A DNA stretch of 64,000 bases from Streptomyces sp. H27-H1 (lineage in GTDB: Bacteria > Actinomycetota > Actinomycetes > Streptomycetales > Streptomycetaceae): NCBI RefSeq assembly GCF_026627445.1, contig NZ_JAPNLJ010000027.1:47113-111112 (forward strand), written 5' to 3'. The notes below the pieces were generated by a model. It had not been told where the DNA came from and did not search any database. It saw only the letters and a list, made by a program, of their open reading frames with translations. Position 1 is the first letter of the stretch, and every line of letters begins with the position of its first letter. Position numbers and translations under genes: made by a program. Positions 37,972-48,698 of this stretch are shown in pieces.

Positions 37972-38198
37972 CCGCACGGACGGCCGGGGTAGGCGGCGCT
38001 TTCCGGAGCCCCGACCTCGCGCATCCGGCACAGGACCTCGCCGAGGACCGCGTCGTCCACGTCGACGGGGATGTTGAACTCCCGGTCGAAGACGAAGGAC
38101 TCGTCCGCGGCCGCGTGCCAGATCACCCAGCGCGGCGGAACGGTGGTCGACTCCCACAGCGGGGAGAGCCGGTCCAGGACGTTCGTCTGACTGCTCAC
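37968..38198 (-). CDS. 76-aa hypothetical protein between amidohydrolase and PPTase
   Basis: GTG start overlaps the amidohydrolase stop (GTGA), and its stop overlaps the transferase ATG, so it is a genuine middle gene of a coupled trio. The peptide is acidic with WVIWHAAADESFVFDREFNIP and VDVDDAVLGEVLCRMREVG. It has no signal peptide or membrane helix, and I do not recognise the family. Context suggests a role with carrier-protein activation or precursor supply under iron limitation. Confidence 0.75.
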   Translation of the reverse strand: MSSQTNVLDRLSPLWESTTVPPRWVIWHAAADESFVFDREFNIPVDVDDAVLGEVLCRMREVGAPESAAYPGRPCG

Positions 38199-39775
38199 AG
38201 TTTTCTCGCATCCGTCGTTTCGTGTCCGTCAACAAATGTCGCGATGACCTCGATGCCGCCGATCCGGGAGGGATCGACGTACCGCGGGTCGTCACCCAGG
38301 ACGACCATGTCGGCGCGCTTCCCCGGCGTGAGGCTGCCCGCGCTGTCGTCCCACCGGCAGGCGTACGCGCCGGCGACCGTGTAGGCACGCAACGCCTCCT
38401 CGACGGTGACCGCCTCGTCCGGCCCGATCGGCCGCCCGGAGGCGGAGGCGCGCTCGACCATGAACTGGATCGCCCGCAGCGGGGCTCCGTCCGTGACGGG
38501 CCGGTCCGAACTGCCCACGAGCGTCACCCCGTGGTCCAGGAACCCCCGGCCCCGGTACATCCACGGCGCCCGCTCCTCGCCCATCACGTCCGCGTAGTCG
38601 TCCCCGAAGAAGTAGAGGAAGGACGGCTGGACGACCGCGCTGACGCCGAGGCGGGCGAAACGCGGGAGCTGGTCGGGGCGGATCAGTCCGGCGTGCTCGA
38701 TCCGGTGCCGCGCGTCCGGCCGGGGCCGTAGCCGCTGCGCCCGTTCCAGCGCGTCGAGCGCGAGGTCGGCGGCGCGGTCCCCGATGGCGTGGACGGCGAG
38801 CTGCCAGCCGGCCAGGTGGCCGTCCACGATGAGGCGGGTGAGTCGGTCGGGGTCGTCCTGGAGCTGGCCGGTGTGGTCCGTGCCCGCGTACGGGGCGGTG
38901 AGCGCGGCGGTGCGGGCCATCATCCCGCCGTCGGTGTAGATCTTGAGCGCGCCCAGCGACAGCCAGTCGTCGCCGAACCCGGTGCGCATGCCCAGGTCCA
39001 GGGCGCGGGGGATACCGTCCGACGCGTGGGCCTCGCGCGGGCGCAGGGTGTCGCCGGCCGGCATGAGCTGGACCCGCAGGGGCAGCCTTCCCTGGTCCCG
39101 CAGCAGCTGGTAGGCGCCGAGCTCCACCGGGCTGTGGCCGAGCAGGCCGCCCCCGATGCCCGCCTCGGCGACGGCGGTCACGCCCTCGGCGAGGCAGGTC
39201 CGGGCCGCGCGCTCGACGGCGTCGGCGATCTCGGCCTGCCCGTACGGCAGCCGCAGCCGCCGTGCGGCGGTCATGGCGCCCTCGGCCAGGAAGCCGCTGC
39301 GGTGCGGGACGCCGGCGGGGAGCAGCTCCAGAACCGCACTGTTCACCACGCAGCCGTGGCCCGAGTCGTGCATCAGGAACACCTTGCGCCCGCGGCTGAC
39401 CGTATCCAGTTCGGCGGCGGTCAGATGGCGGCCCAGGGCCCGCTGGTCGTAGCCCACGACGTCGACCCAGGTGCCGGCGTGGGGCGTGCGGGAGGCCGCC
39501 TCCGCCACGACCGCCAGAACGTCCTCGACCCGCTTGCAGGGGGCGACGCTCGGGGTGCTCTGCTTCAGTCCGGTCCAGGCCAGGTGGACGTGGCTGTCGA
39601 TGAACCCGGGCAGCACGGTGGCGCCCTGCAGGTCGATGACCTCGCGGGCGGGCAGGGAGGTCACGGCCTCGTCGAGACCCACGATGCGGCCCCGCCAGAT
39701 GCCCAGGTCACGGGCGACGGGACGGTCGGGGTCCATGGTGAGGATGTTCGCGTTGGTCAGCCTCGAACACAGCAT
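38195..39775 (-). CDS. YtcJ-like metal-dependent amidohydrolase
   Basis: 526 aa from the ATG at 39775 (TTG/GTG starts at 39844-39835 are possible but nearly touch the iron box). It shows an N-terminal composite beta-domain, then metal-site FIDSHVHLAWTG (about 65), HDSGHGCVVNSAVLELLP, an internal HAIGDRAADLALDALE, RIEHAGLI, and a C-terminal SLTPGKRADMVVLGDDPR. This is the YtcJ/Amidohydro_3 family, whose substrates are rarely known. It leads a three-gene coupled operon with the 76-aa protein and the phosphopantetheinyl transferase, controlled by an iron box. It may trim or recycle an amide in coelichelin metabolism; that is inference only. Confidence 0.82.
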   Translation of the reverse strand: MLCSRLTNANILTMDPDRPVARDLGIWRGRIVGLDEAVTSLPAREVIDLQGATVLPGFIDSHVHLAWTGLKQSTPSVAPCKRVEDVLAVVAEAASRTPHAGTWVDVVGYDQRALGRHLTAAELDTVSRGRKVFLMHDSGHGCVVNSAVLELLPAGVPHRSGFLAEGAMTAARRLRLPYGQAEIADAVERAARTCLAEGVTAVAEAGIGGGLLGHSPVELGAYQLLRDQGRLPLRVQLMPAGDTLRPREAHASDGIPRALDLGMRTGFGDDWLSLGALKIYTDGGMMARTAALTAPYAGTDHTGQLQDDPDRLTRLIVDGHLAGWQLAVHAIGDRAADLALDALERAQRLRPRPDARHRIEHAGLIRPDQLPRFARLGVSAVVQPSFLYFFGDDYADVMGEERAPWMYRGRGFLDHGVTLVGSSDRPVTDGAPLRAIQFMVERASASGRPIGPDEAVTVEEALRAYTVAGAYACRWDDSAGSLTPGKRADMVVLGDDPRYVDPSRIGGIEVIATFVDGHETTDARKL

Positions 39776-39855
39776 GGGCAGTCCGTCCGTCGCAGGGGTC
39801 CTCCAGGCCGCCACAGCGGGTTCCGGACCGCGCACCAACGACAACCGAGTCCAAC

Positions 39856-39874
39856 TTAGGCAAGGCTAACCGAA
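39856..39874 (-). promoter_or_regulatory. Iron box upstream of the amidohydrolase-PPTase operon
   Basis: Minus-strand TTCGGTTAGCCTTGCCTAA matches the consensus at 15 of 19 positions and lies 81 bp before the chosen ATG. It marks the right border of the continuous iron-regulated block. Confidence 0.75.
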
Positions 39875-39920
39875 TGGCATCCGTGCGGTCAACGTGCCTC
39901 CCCCGCACCGGCCGTGACGG

Positions 39921-40370
39921 CTATACCGGCAGGCCCATCGGCTCCTTGATGCGCTTCATGATGATCTGGGAGTTGACCTCCGTGACGCCCGAGAGGGCCG
40001 TCAGCTTCTCGATCCAGAGGCGTTCGTACGCGCGGAGGTCCGCGACCGCGATGCGCAGGAGGCAGCCGGGGCTGCCGAAGAGGCGGTAGGCCTCGATGAT
40101 GTCGGGGATGTCCTGGAGGGCGGCTTCGAAGGCCTCGACGGCCTCGCGGTCCCGGCGGACCTCCACGGAGACCAGGACCTCGAAGCCGCGGCCCACGGCT
40201 TCGGGGGCGATCACCGCACGGTAGCCCTGGATGATCCCTTCCTCTTCGAGCTGGCGGACCCGGCGCATGCAGGGGGAGGGGGTCAGGCCCACGCGCTGGG
40301 CCAGCTCCTGGTTGCTGAGCCGGCCGTCGGCCTGGAGCTCGCGCAAGATTTCTTTGTCAATGGCGTCCAT
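39921..40370 (-). CDS. Lrp/AsnC-family transcriptional regulator
   Basis: 149 aa. The N-terminal helix-turn-helix MDAIDKEILRELQADGRLSNQELAQRVGLTPSPCMRRVRQLEEEGII and the C-terminal RAM ligand-binding domain (about 65-140, ending SQIIMKRIKE) are textbook. It is divergent from an L-asparaginase and shares its promoter region, where two palindromes could be its operators, so asparagine or a related amino acid is a likely effector. It lies outside the iron-box block. Confidence 0.93.
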   Translation of the reverse strand: MDAIDKEILRELQADGRLSNQELAQRVGLTPSPCMRRVRQLEEEGIIQGYRAVIAPEAVGRGFEVLVSVEVRRDREAVEAFEAALQDIPDIIEAYRLFGSPGCLLRIAVADLRAYERLWIEKLTALSGVTEVNSQIIMKRIKEPMGLPV

Positions 40371-40428
40371 TGCGCAATTATCACGCAGGTTTCATTACAG
40401 GGTGGGGCGAAATCGCAATCGCGTTGCG
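40369..40428. promoter_or_regulatory. Candidate Lrp/AsnC operators in divergent promoter
   Basis: ATTGCGCAAT (40369-40378) is a perfect palindrome overlapping the regulator's start codon. CGCAATCGCGTTGCG (40414-40428) is a second inverted repeat with the same CGCAA/TTGCG halves. A related ATTGCTCGTTGCAT follows at about 40445. The spacing fits binding by octameric Lrp proteins and autoregulation. Confidence 0.55.
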
Positions 40429-40496
40429 CGTAGATCGCCCTACTATTGCTCGTTGCATAAAATCTGTGCGGGCCGTGTGAGGGAAGGGTTGTGGTC

Positions 40497-41507
40497 ATGG
40501 GACGCATCGTCGTGATCAGTACGGGCGGGACGATAGCCAGCCGCTGGCAGGGTTCCGGTTTCGCGGCCGATGCCGACGGGGCCGAGGTCATGGCGACCGC
40601 TCCGCTGCCCGAGGGCGTCAGCGTCGAGGTCGTCGACCTGTTCAGCGTGAACAGTCCCCGGCTGACCACCGCGCACCAGCTGACCTTGCTGCGGACCGTG
40701 CACGAGGTGCTCGCCGACCCGGGCGTGGAGGGTGTCGTCGTCACGCACGGCACCGACACGCTGGAGGAGTCGGCGTTCCTCGTGGACCTGCACCACCACG
40801 ACGCGCGCCCGGTCGTCTTCACCGGCTCCCAGCGCCCCATGGGCGCGGCGGACGGGGACGGTCCCGGCAATCTCTACGACGCCCTGCTGACCGCGGCCAC
40901 CACCCGCGGGCTCGGCGTCCTGATCACCTTCGCGGGGCGGGTGCACGCGGCCCGGGGCACGGTCAAGACGCAGGCGGTGGCGCTCGACGCCTTCGCGGAC
41001 CCGTCGAAGGAACTGCTGGGGAAGGTCGGGTTCGGGAAGGTCACCGTGCTGCGGACGCCGGTGCGGACCGAGCCGCTGCCGCTGCCCGCGATGCCGCAGG
41101 AGCCGCAAGGCCCGCCGCGGGTGGATGTCGTGATGCACCACGTGAGCGGTGACGCCGTACTCCTGAACGCCGCGGTGGCGGCGGGGGCGCAGGGGATCGT
41201 GCTGGTCGGGACGGGCGCGGGGAACGCGACGCCGGAGATCGCCGACGCGGTGAAGGCCGCTGTCGCGCAGGGCGTGCTGGTGGCGCTCACCACCCGGGTC
41301 GCCGCCGGGCCCGTGACGGAGATCTACACCCACGGGGGCGCCGTGGACCTGGTCGAGGCCGGGGCCGTGCCGACGGGGACGCTGAGGGCTCCGCAGGCGC
41401 GGGTCGCGGTGCTCGCCGCGCTGCTCGCCGAGGTGGAGGCCGAGGCGCGGGTGCGCGTGCTGCGGCGGGTGCTGGCCGCGGGCGGCTCCGTACTGGTTGC
41501 CGCCTGA
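40497..41507 (+). CDS. L-asparaginase
   Basis: 336 aa from the ATG at 40497, 9 nt after GGAAGG; an in-frame GTG two codons earlier is too close to that site. The first active-site Thr loop STGGTIAS is at about 9-16 and the second THGTDTLEE at about 84; PVVFTGSQRPMG and GPGNLYDALL follow. No signal peptide is seen, so it is likely cytoplasmic. It hydrolyses asparagine to aspartate and ammonia. The divergent Lrp/AsnC gene is its probable regulator. Confidence 0.93.
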   Translation: MGRIVVISTGGTIASRWQGSGFAADADGAEVMATAPLPEGVSVEVVDLFSVNSPRLTTAHQLTLLRTVHEVLADPGVEGVVVTHGTDTLEESAFLVDLHHHDARPVVFTGSQRPMGAADGDGPGNLYDALLTAATTRGLGVLITFAGRVHAARGTVKTQAVALDAFADPSKELLGKVGFGKVTVLRTPVRTEPLPLPAMPQEPQGPPRVDVVMHHVSGDAVLLNAAVAAGAQGIVLVGTGAGNATPEIADAVKAAVAQGVLVALTTRVAAGPVTEIYTHGGAVDLVEAGAVPTGTLRAPQARVAVLAALLAEVEAEARVRVLRRVLAAGGSVLVAA

Positions 41508-41527
41508 CCGAGGCGTTCGTCGGAACT

Positions 41528-41567
41528 CCGGCCCCGGACCCCGCACCGCGAACGCGGGCGGGGCCGG
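41528..41567. terminator. Hairpin between convergent asparaginase and meaB
   Basis: CCGGCCCCG (41528-41536) and CCCGC (41540-41544) pair with GCGGG (41554-41558) and CGGGGCCGG (41559-41567), with a 3-nt bulge. It separates two convergent genes. Confidence 0.7.
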
Positions 41568-41589
41568 GGGGTGGCCGGGCCGGGCCGGG

Positions 41590-42573
41590 TCAGGAGTTCG
41601 TGAAGGACGCGAGAAGGCGGTCCGCCGCCAGCGTCGGGGTCAGGGTGCCCGCCCTGACCGCAGATTCCAGCGCCGGGGCCAGCTCCCGTACGGCCGGATG
41701 CGAGCGGAGGCGTTCCAGGAGCTCGTCGCGGACCATCGACCAGGTCCACTCCACCTGTTGGGCCGCGCGCTTCGACGCCAGGCGGCCGCCCGCCTCCAGG
41801 ATCAGGCGGTGCTGTTCCAGGCGGCTCCACACCTCCTCCAGGCCCGTGGACTCCCGGGCGCTGCACGTCAGCACCGGCGGGGTCCAGGCAGCGTCGGAGG
41901 GGTGCATCAGGCGCAGGGCGGAGGCCAGTTCGCGCGCCGCCGACTTCGCCTCGCGTTCGTACGGGCCGTCGGCCTTGTTGACGGCGAGGACGTCGGCCAG
42001 TTCCAGGACGCCCTTCTTGATGCCCTGGAGCTGGTCGCCGGTGCGGGCGAGGGAGAGCAGCAGGAAGGAGTCGACCATCCCGGCGACCGTGGTCTCCGAC
42101 TGGCCCACGCCCACCGTTTCGACGAGGACCACGTCGTAGCCGGCCGCCTCCATCACGATCATCGACTCGCGGGTGGCCTTCGCGACCCCGCCCAGCGTGC
42201 CCGCCGAGGGGGACGGGCGGACGAAGGCGGCCGGATCCACCGACAGGCGTTCCATCCGGGTCTTGTCACCCAGGATGGAGCCGCCCGTACGGGTGGAGGA
42301 GGGGTCGACCGCCAGGACCGCCACCCGGTGGCCCAGCCCGGTCAGCATCGTGCCGAACGCGTCGATGAAGGTCGATTTCCCCACGCCGGGCACACCGCTG
42401 ATGCCGATCCGGCGCGCCCGCCCCGAGTGGGGCAGGAGTTCGGTCAACAGCTGCTGTGCCAGCACCCGGTGCGCGGGCAGGGTGGACTCGACGAGGGTGA
42501 CGGCACGCGCGATGAACGCGCGCTTCCCCTCGAGTACGCCCTTGGTGTAGGCGGGGAGGTCGATCTTCGGCAC
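41590..42573 (-). CDS. meaB: MeaB, methylmalonyl-CoA mutase-associated GTPase
   Basis: 327 aa, GTG 10 nt downstream of the mutB stop. The G3E GTPase motifs are present: Walker A GVPGVGKST (about 59-67), VDPSSTRTGGSILGDKTRM, ETVGVGQSE and NKAD. MeaB loads and protects adenosylcobalamin in methylmalonyl-CoA mutase. It is often annotated ArgK from an old misassignment and is unrelated to the arg genes in this window. It is the last gene of the mutA-mutB-meaB operon. Confidence 0.95.
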   Translation of the reverse strand: MPKIDLPAYTKGVLEGKRAFIARAVTLVESTLPAHRVLAQQLLTELLPHSGRARRIGISGVPGVGKSTFIDAFGTMLTGLGHRVAVLAVDPSSTRTGGSILGDKTRMERLSVDPAAFVRPSPSAGTLGGVAKATRESMIVMEAAGYDVVLVETVGVGQSETTVAGMVDSFLLLSLARTGDQLQGIKKGVLELADVLAVNKADGPYEREAKSAARELASALRLMHPSDAAWTPPVLTCSARESTGLEEVWSRLEQHRLILEAGGRLASKRAAQQVEWTWSMVRDELLERLRSHPAVRELAPALESAVRAGTLTPTLAADRLLASFTNS

Positions 42574-42583
42574 CCGTGCCCGC

Positions 42584-44775
<2,192 letters not shown>

Positions 44776-44779
<4 letters not shown>

Positions 44780-46632
44780 GACGAGACTCCCATCCGGTCG
44801 AGTACGGAGGACAGCACGGCGACCGCGTCGCAGCCGGCGAAGACGTACTCGTCCACGGCCGCCGCGGCGGTGCCGGGCTTGCCCGCGAGGAACACGGTCG
44901 TCGCGCCCGCCGAGCGCAGGGCCGCGGCCACCGCCTCGGCCTGCTCCTCGTACAGGGCGTCGCTGGAGCACAGCACGGCCATGCCGTCGGCGCCGCTCGC
45001 CGCGTAGGCCGCCGCGGCCGTTTCCGGGGTCACCGACACCGGATCGTGGACCGGCGTGATGCCGCCCGCCTGGAACAGGTTGGACGCGAAGGTGGCGCGG
45101 CCGGTGTGCGCGGCCGCCGGCCCCAGGGCCGCTAGGAAGACCGTCGGGCGGGCTCCCGTCGCCGCCAGGTGCGCGTCGCTGCGGGCGCGCAGGGCCTCGT
45201 AGGCCTCGTCGCGCCGGACGCGGGGGAGTCCGCCGGTGAGCGGGGCCGGCGCGGGCTCCCGTACGACCGGCTTCTCGGAGAGCAGCGGGAACTCGCTGAC
45301 TCCGGTGATGGGTTCGCGCCGGGTGGCCAGCTTCTTCGAGCGCACAGCCCAGGTATCGGCGAGGCGTTCGGCGACCAGGCCGGAGCGCAGGGCGGCGGCC
45401 TGGCCGCCCGCCTTCTCGATGGTCTGGAAGAACTCCCAGGCGGCCTCGGCGAGTTCTTCGGTGAGCTGCTCGACGTAGTACGAGCCGCCGGCCGGGTCGA
45501 TCACGCGGGCCAGGTGGGACTCCTCCACGAGGATGGTGGAGGTGTTGCGGGAGATGCGCCGGGCGAACGCGTCGGGCAGGCCGAGCTCCTGGTCGAACGG
45601 GAGCACGGTGACCGCGTCCGCACCGCCCACGCCCGCCGCCATGCAGGCGACGGTGGTGCGCAGCATGTTCACCCAGGGGTCGCGGCGGGTCATCATCACC
45701 GGCGAGGTCACGGCGTGCTGGCGCTGGGCGCCGGCCCCCGGGGTCCCGCAGGCCTCGGCGACACGGGCCCACAGGCGGCGGGCGGCGCGCAGCTTGGCGA
45801 TGGTGAGGAACTGGTCGGCGGTGGCGGCGTAGCGGAACTCCAGCTCGCCGAAGGCCGCTTCGGCGGTGAGGCCGGCGTCGGTGAGGGCGCGCAGGTAGGC
45901 GACCCCGGTGGCCAGGGAGAGCCCCAGCTCCTCGGCGGCGCTGCCGCCCGCCTCGTGGTAGGGCAGGGCATCGACGGTCAGGGTGCGTACGTGGGGCCAG
46001 GCGGCCGTCTCCGCGGCGAGCGCCGCGGCATCCGCCAGGTCCAGGGCCTCTCCCGTCCGGGCCTCGTGGCCCAGCGGGTCGGCGCCCAGGGAGGCGTGGG
46101 CGGCCTCGGGGGCCACGGCACGCTCCGCGTACAGCGCGAGCAACGCCCGCGAGGCTTCGGCGTACTGGGCCCCGGCGTCGAGGGAGACGGGCGCGAGGTC
46201 GAGGTAGACCCCCTCCAGTGCGCGGCCCAGGCCCTCGGCCGGGAGGCCGGCGTCACCGACGGCGAGCCACAGCGAGGTGGTGCCGTTCTCCAGGTCGGCC
46301 AAGGCCGCCTTGTTCACCCGCACCGGGTCGGTGCCCGCGATCCGCTGGCGCACGTCCCAGCCCGAGGCGGCGTTGCCCTCGGCGCGTCCGCCCCGTACGA
46401 AGGGAGCGAATCCGGGGAACCCGGTGTCCGGTGAGGTTTCGGGCGCGGTGTACAGCGGGCGGGTGGTGAGCCCGTCCTCGAGCTTCGTGGACAACGCGTC
46501 TTCCGCTGCCTCGCCGGATACTTCCTTGCCCGACTTGCGCAGCACGCCCTCTACCAGGCGCTGCCACTGCTCATGCGTCGCGTCAGGGAACTCGGCGGCC
46601 AGGGAGAGCCCGTCATCAGGCAGGACCGTCAT
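44776..46632 (-). CDS. mutA: Methylmalonyl-CoA mutase small subunit
   Basis: 618 aa from the ATG at 46632 (an in-frame start 11 codons upstream is possible). It resembles MutB but is shorter and lacks the DGHDRG cobalamin-binding motif, as expected of the non-catalytic subunit. Shared features include SAYVEKL-like GGSYYVEQLTEELAEAAW and the C-terminal degenerate B12-like domain (TVFLAALGPAAAHTGRATFASNLFQ). The stop overlaps the mutB start. A ROK regulator ends only 10 bp upstream. Confidence 0.93.
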
Positions 46633-46642
46633 GGCTCGAATG

Positions 46643-47890
46643 TTAGGGGGGTACCTGGGAACCACCTAGAACCACCGGATGTGATCTCGCACTCTCATGT
46701 GAGCCGGAAGGGTCACGAAAGTGCAGGGCGAGGAGGACGGCCGCGGAGGCTACCGGGAGTACGGCGGGTCCCGCGTGCGGGGTGACGATCCGCCGCCCGT
46801 AGCGGCCGTGGTCGCCGGCCGCTTCGCGGATCTCGTCGAGATAGCCGTCGTACAGGATGCTGGAGAGCTCGCCGATCACCATGACGGCCGGGTTGAACAC
46901 GTCCAGCAGCAGTGCGGCGGCCCGGCCCACGGTACGGGCGCGTTCGCGCAGCAGCCGGTCGGCGCGGGGGTCGCCGGTGGCGGCCGCGTCGACGAGGAGG
47001 CTGACGGAGGGCTCCGGGACGATGCCGCGGCGCACGCCCTCCGCGCCGATGACCCCGTCCGAGGCGCTCGCCTGGAGGCAGCCCGTACGTCCGCACGCGC
47101 AGGGGGTCGGCGAACCGGGCACCGGGAGGTGCGCGACGTCCCCGGCGGCGGCGCCGGGCCCCTGGTGCACGGTGCCCTCGATGCCGAAGGCGGCGTCGAC
47201 GATGTTGCCGATGAAGAGGTGGAGGAGGCTGGAGCGGGCCTCCGGGCGGCCGAAGAGGATCTCGGCGTGCGCGACGGCGCGGGCGTGGTTGTCCACGCAG
47301 ACGGGCAGGCCGAGGCGGTCGGAGAGCTCGGCGCCGAGCGGGAGGTCGCGCCAGCCGAGGGCGTCGTGGCGGACGACCATGCCGTCGGCGGGGCGCACCC
47401 AGCCGCCGAGGGCCGCGCCGACGCCGAGCAGGGGGCGTCCGGCGGTGTTCGACTCCCGGAGGAAGCGGCCGAGTTCGGCGGCGATGGCGGCGGGCCGGTC
47501 CTCGGGGGAGAGGCCCCGGTGCGGGAAGGCCCGGCGGGCCAGGACGCGGCCGCGGAGGTCGACGAGGCTGAAGGTGGAGGCAGGCACACCGATGTGCAGG
47601 CCGACGGCGAGCGGACCGCTGAGGGACCCGGTGTGCAGGTCGAGCGGGATACGGGGGCGGCCGGGGCCGGGGCGGGCCGCCGTTCGCTCCGCGGGCTGCT
47701 GCTCCGGCTCGGGGTGCTCGCGCAGCAGACCGGTGCGCAGCAGGGCCGTGGTCTGCCGGGACACGGCGGCCGGGCTGAGACCGCAGAGCTTCGGAATGTC
47801 GCTCCGGGCGGCGGGCCCGTGGGTCAGCACGGTGCGGAGCACGGCGGCGGCGTTGGCGGCGGCCCGGCCGTCACCGGGGATGGAGGGCAC
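46643..47890 (-). CDS. ROK-family transcriptional regulator
   Basis: 415 aa from the GTG at 47890, 6 nt after GAGGAG. An N-terminal winged helix-turn-helix (about 10-70, LTHGPAARSDIPKLCGLSPAAVSRQTTALLR) precedes a ROK sugar-kinase-like domain with GVGAALGGWV, a CACGRTGCLQA zinc motif (about 265) and NPAVMVIGELSS. ROK regulators usually respond to sugars. It lies 10 bp upstream of mutA on the same strand, which suggests co-transcription with mutA-mutB-meaB and perhaps a link between carbon status and methylmalonyl-CoA flux. Confidence 0.88.
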   Translation of the reverse strand: MPSIPGDGRAAANAAAVLRTVLTHGPAARSDIPKLCGLSPAAVSRQTTALLRTGLLREHPEPEQQPAERTAARPGPGRPRIPLDLHTGSLSGPLAVGLHIGVPASTFSLVDLRGRVLARRAFPHRGLSPEDRPAAIAAELGRFLRESNTAGRPLLGVGAALGGWVRPADGMVVRHDALGWRDLPLGAELSDRLGLPVCVDNHARAVAHAEILFGRPEARSSLLHLFIGNIVDAAFGIEGTVHQGPGAAAGDVAHLPVPGSPTPCACGRTGCLQASASDGVIGAEGVRRGIVPEPSVSLLVDAAATGDPRADRLLRERARTVGRAAALLLDVFNPAVMVIGELSSILYDGYLDEIREAAGDHGRYGRRIVTPHAGPAVLPVASAAVLLALHFRDPSGSHESARSHPVVLGGSQVPP

Positions 47891-48251
47891 GGCTGGCTCC
47901 TCGGGGGTGGGGTGTGGAGAGCCGATATTGCCGTGTCGCTGCGCTCGGCGGGGGCGGGGGCGGGGGCGGAGTCGAGCGGGGCCGTTGCCGGGGCTCCGCC
48001 CCGGGCCCAGCGGTGGGGATCGGGCGGGGCTGGATTCCAAGGGTGGGGATCGGGCGGCGTCGGGATCGTGGGGCTGCGTGGCGGGTGCGTTGCGGGGGCG
48101 TGAAATCCGGCCATGGGTTTCGGCCGTCGCGGGAGTGGCGGGATTCGGTGAAAGAGCCGGTCGCTGGGGGTGTGGGCCGGGGTTCGGGGGTGCTTCCGGG
48201 GGGTGCTCGGCGGGGTTGACCGGGCGTGGGGGCGCTGGCAGTCTCCGGGAC
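47891..48251. other. 361-bp non-coding region between ROK gene and sulfur operon leader
   Basis: Very G-rich on the + strand, with a GGGGGC run near 47950. It holds a 16-bp direct repeat, GGTGGGGATCGGGCGG, at 48012-48027 and 48042-48057 (period 30). It must contain divergent promoters for the ROK gene and for the Cys-rich leader. I see no convincing gene. Confidence 0.6.
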
Positions 48252-48353
48252 ATGTCCGCGACCGAGTTCCTCGCCCCGCGGCTCCACACCCCCGGCCTCT
48301 GTACCGCGCCGGGCGAGTGTCAGGGCCGCTGTACGGCCCCGCGCTGTTCCTGA
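48252..48353 (+). CDS. 33-aa Cys-rich leader ORF upstream of sulfonate operon
   Basis: ATG to TGA, 33 residues. Four Cys lie in the last 17 residues (LCTAPGECQGRCTAPRCS), and all four are TGT codons although TGC would be expected in this GC-rich genome. It lies on the same strand, 345 bp before a taurine/sulfonate utilisation operon. Cys-codon-rich leader ORFs are known cysteine-responsive attenuators in other actinobacteria. The ribosome site is weak (CGGGA very near the ATG), so a nearly leaderless start is possible. Confidence 0.45.
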   Translation: MSATEFLAPRLHTPGLCTAPGECQGRCTAPRCS

Positions 48354-48698
48354 GCGTCCGGGTCACTGAGCCCCTGAGCCCCTGAGTCACTGACAGTTCG
48401 TGCGCCTTCGTGCGGGCTGCCGACAGGGCTCGCGGCGTGGCTCCAGTGGATGGCGGGGTCCGGCGGTTCAGGCCGGTCGTCTCCGGGTGTCGCCCGCTTC
48501 GGCTCCGTCGTCCTCCGTCGGCCGTCGGCTGCCCGTCGAACCTCGCCGTCCGTCGCGTCCGTCCCGCCCGTTCATCCGTCTCCGGCCCCTCCCTCTGCCC
48601 GCCTGCCCGTCCGTCGGTGGTCCGGCTTCCCGGGCGGGGGCTCCTTCGCTCTCGCTTCTCTTCATTTCTTCCTCTCCGGAAATAAACAAGGAGTCGTC
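48354..48698 (+). other. 345-bp untranslated leader before the sulfonate operon
   Basis: No supported gene. The middle (48540-48620) is a C/T-rich, G-poor stretch of the kind that could be bound by Rho when not covered by ribosomes. The region ends in an A/T-rich segment and AAGGAG (48688-48693) for the next gene. Confidence 0.5.

Noticed and set aside
41590..42573. Annotating meaB as an arginine/ornithine transport kinase (ArgK) linked to the arg genes
   Set aside because: The sequence is MeaB-type (GVGQSE, mutB neighbour); the ArgK name is a historical misassignment and the arg block ends 2.5 kb earlier with its own iron box.
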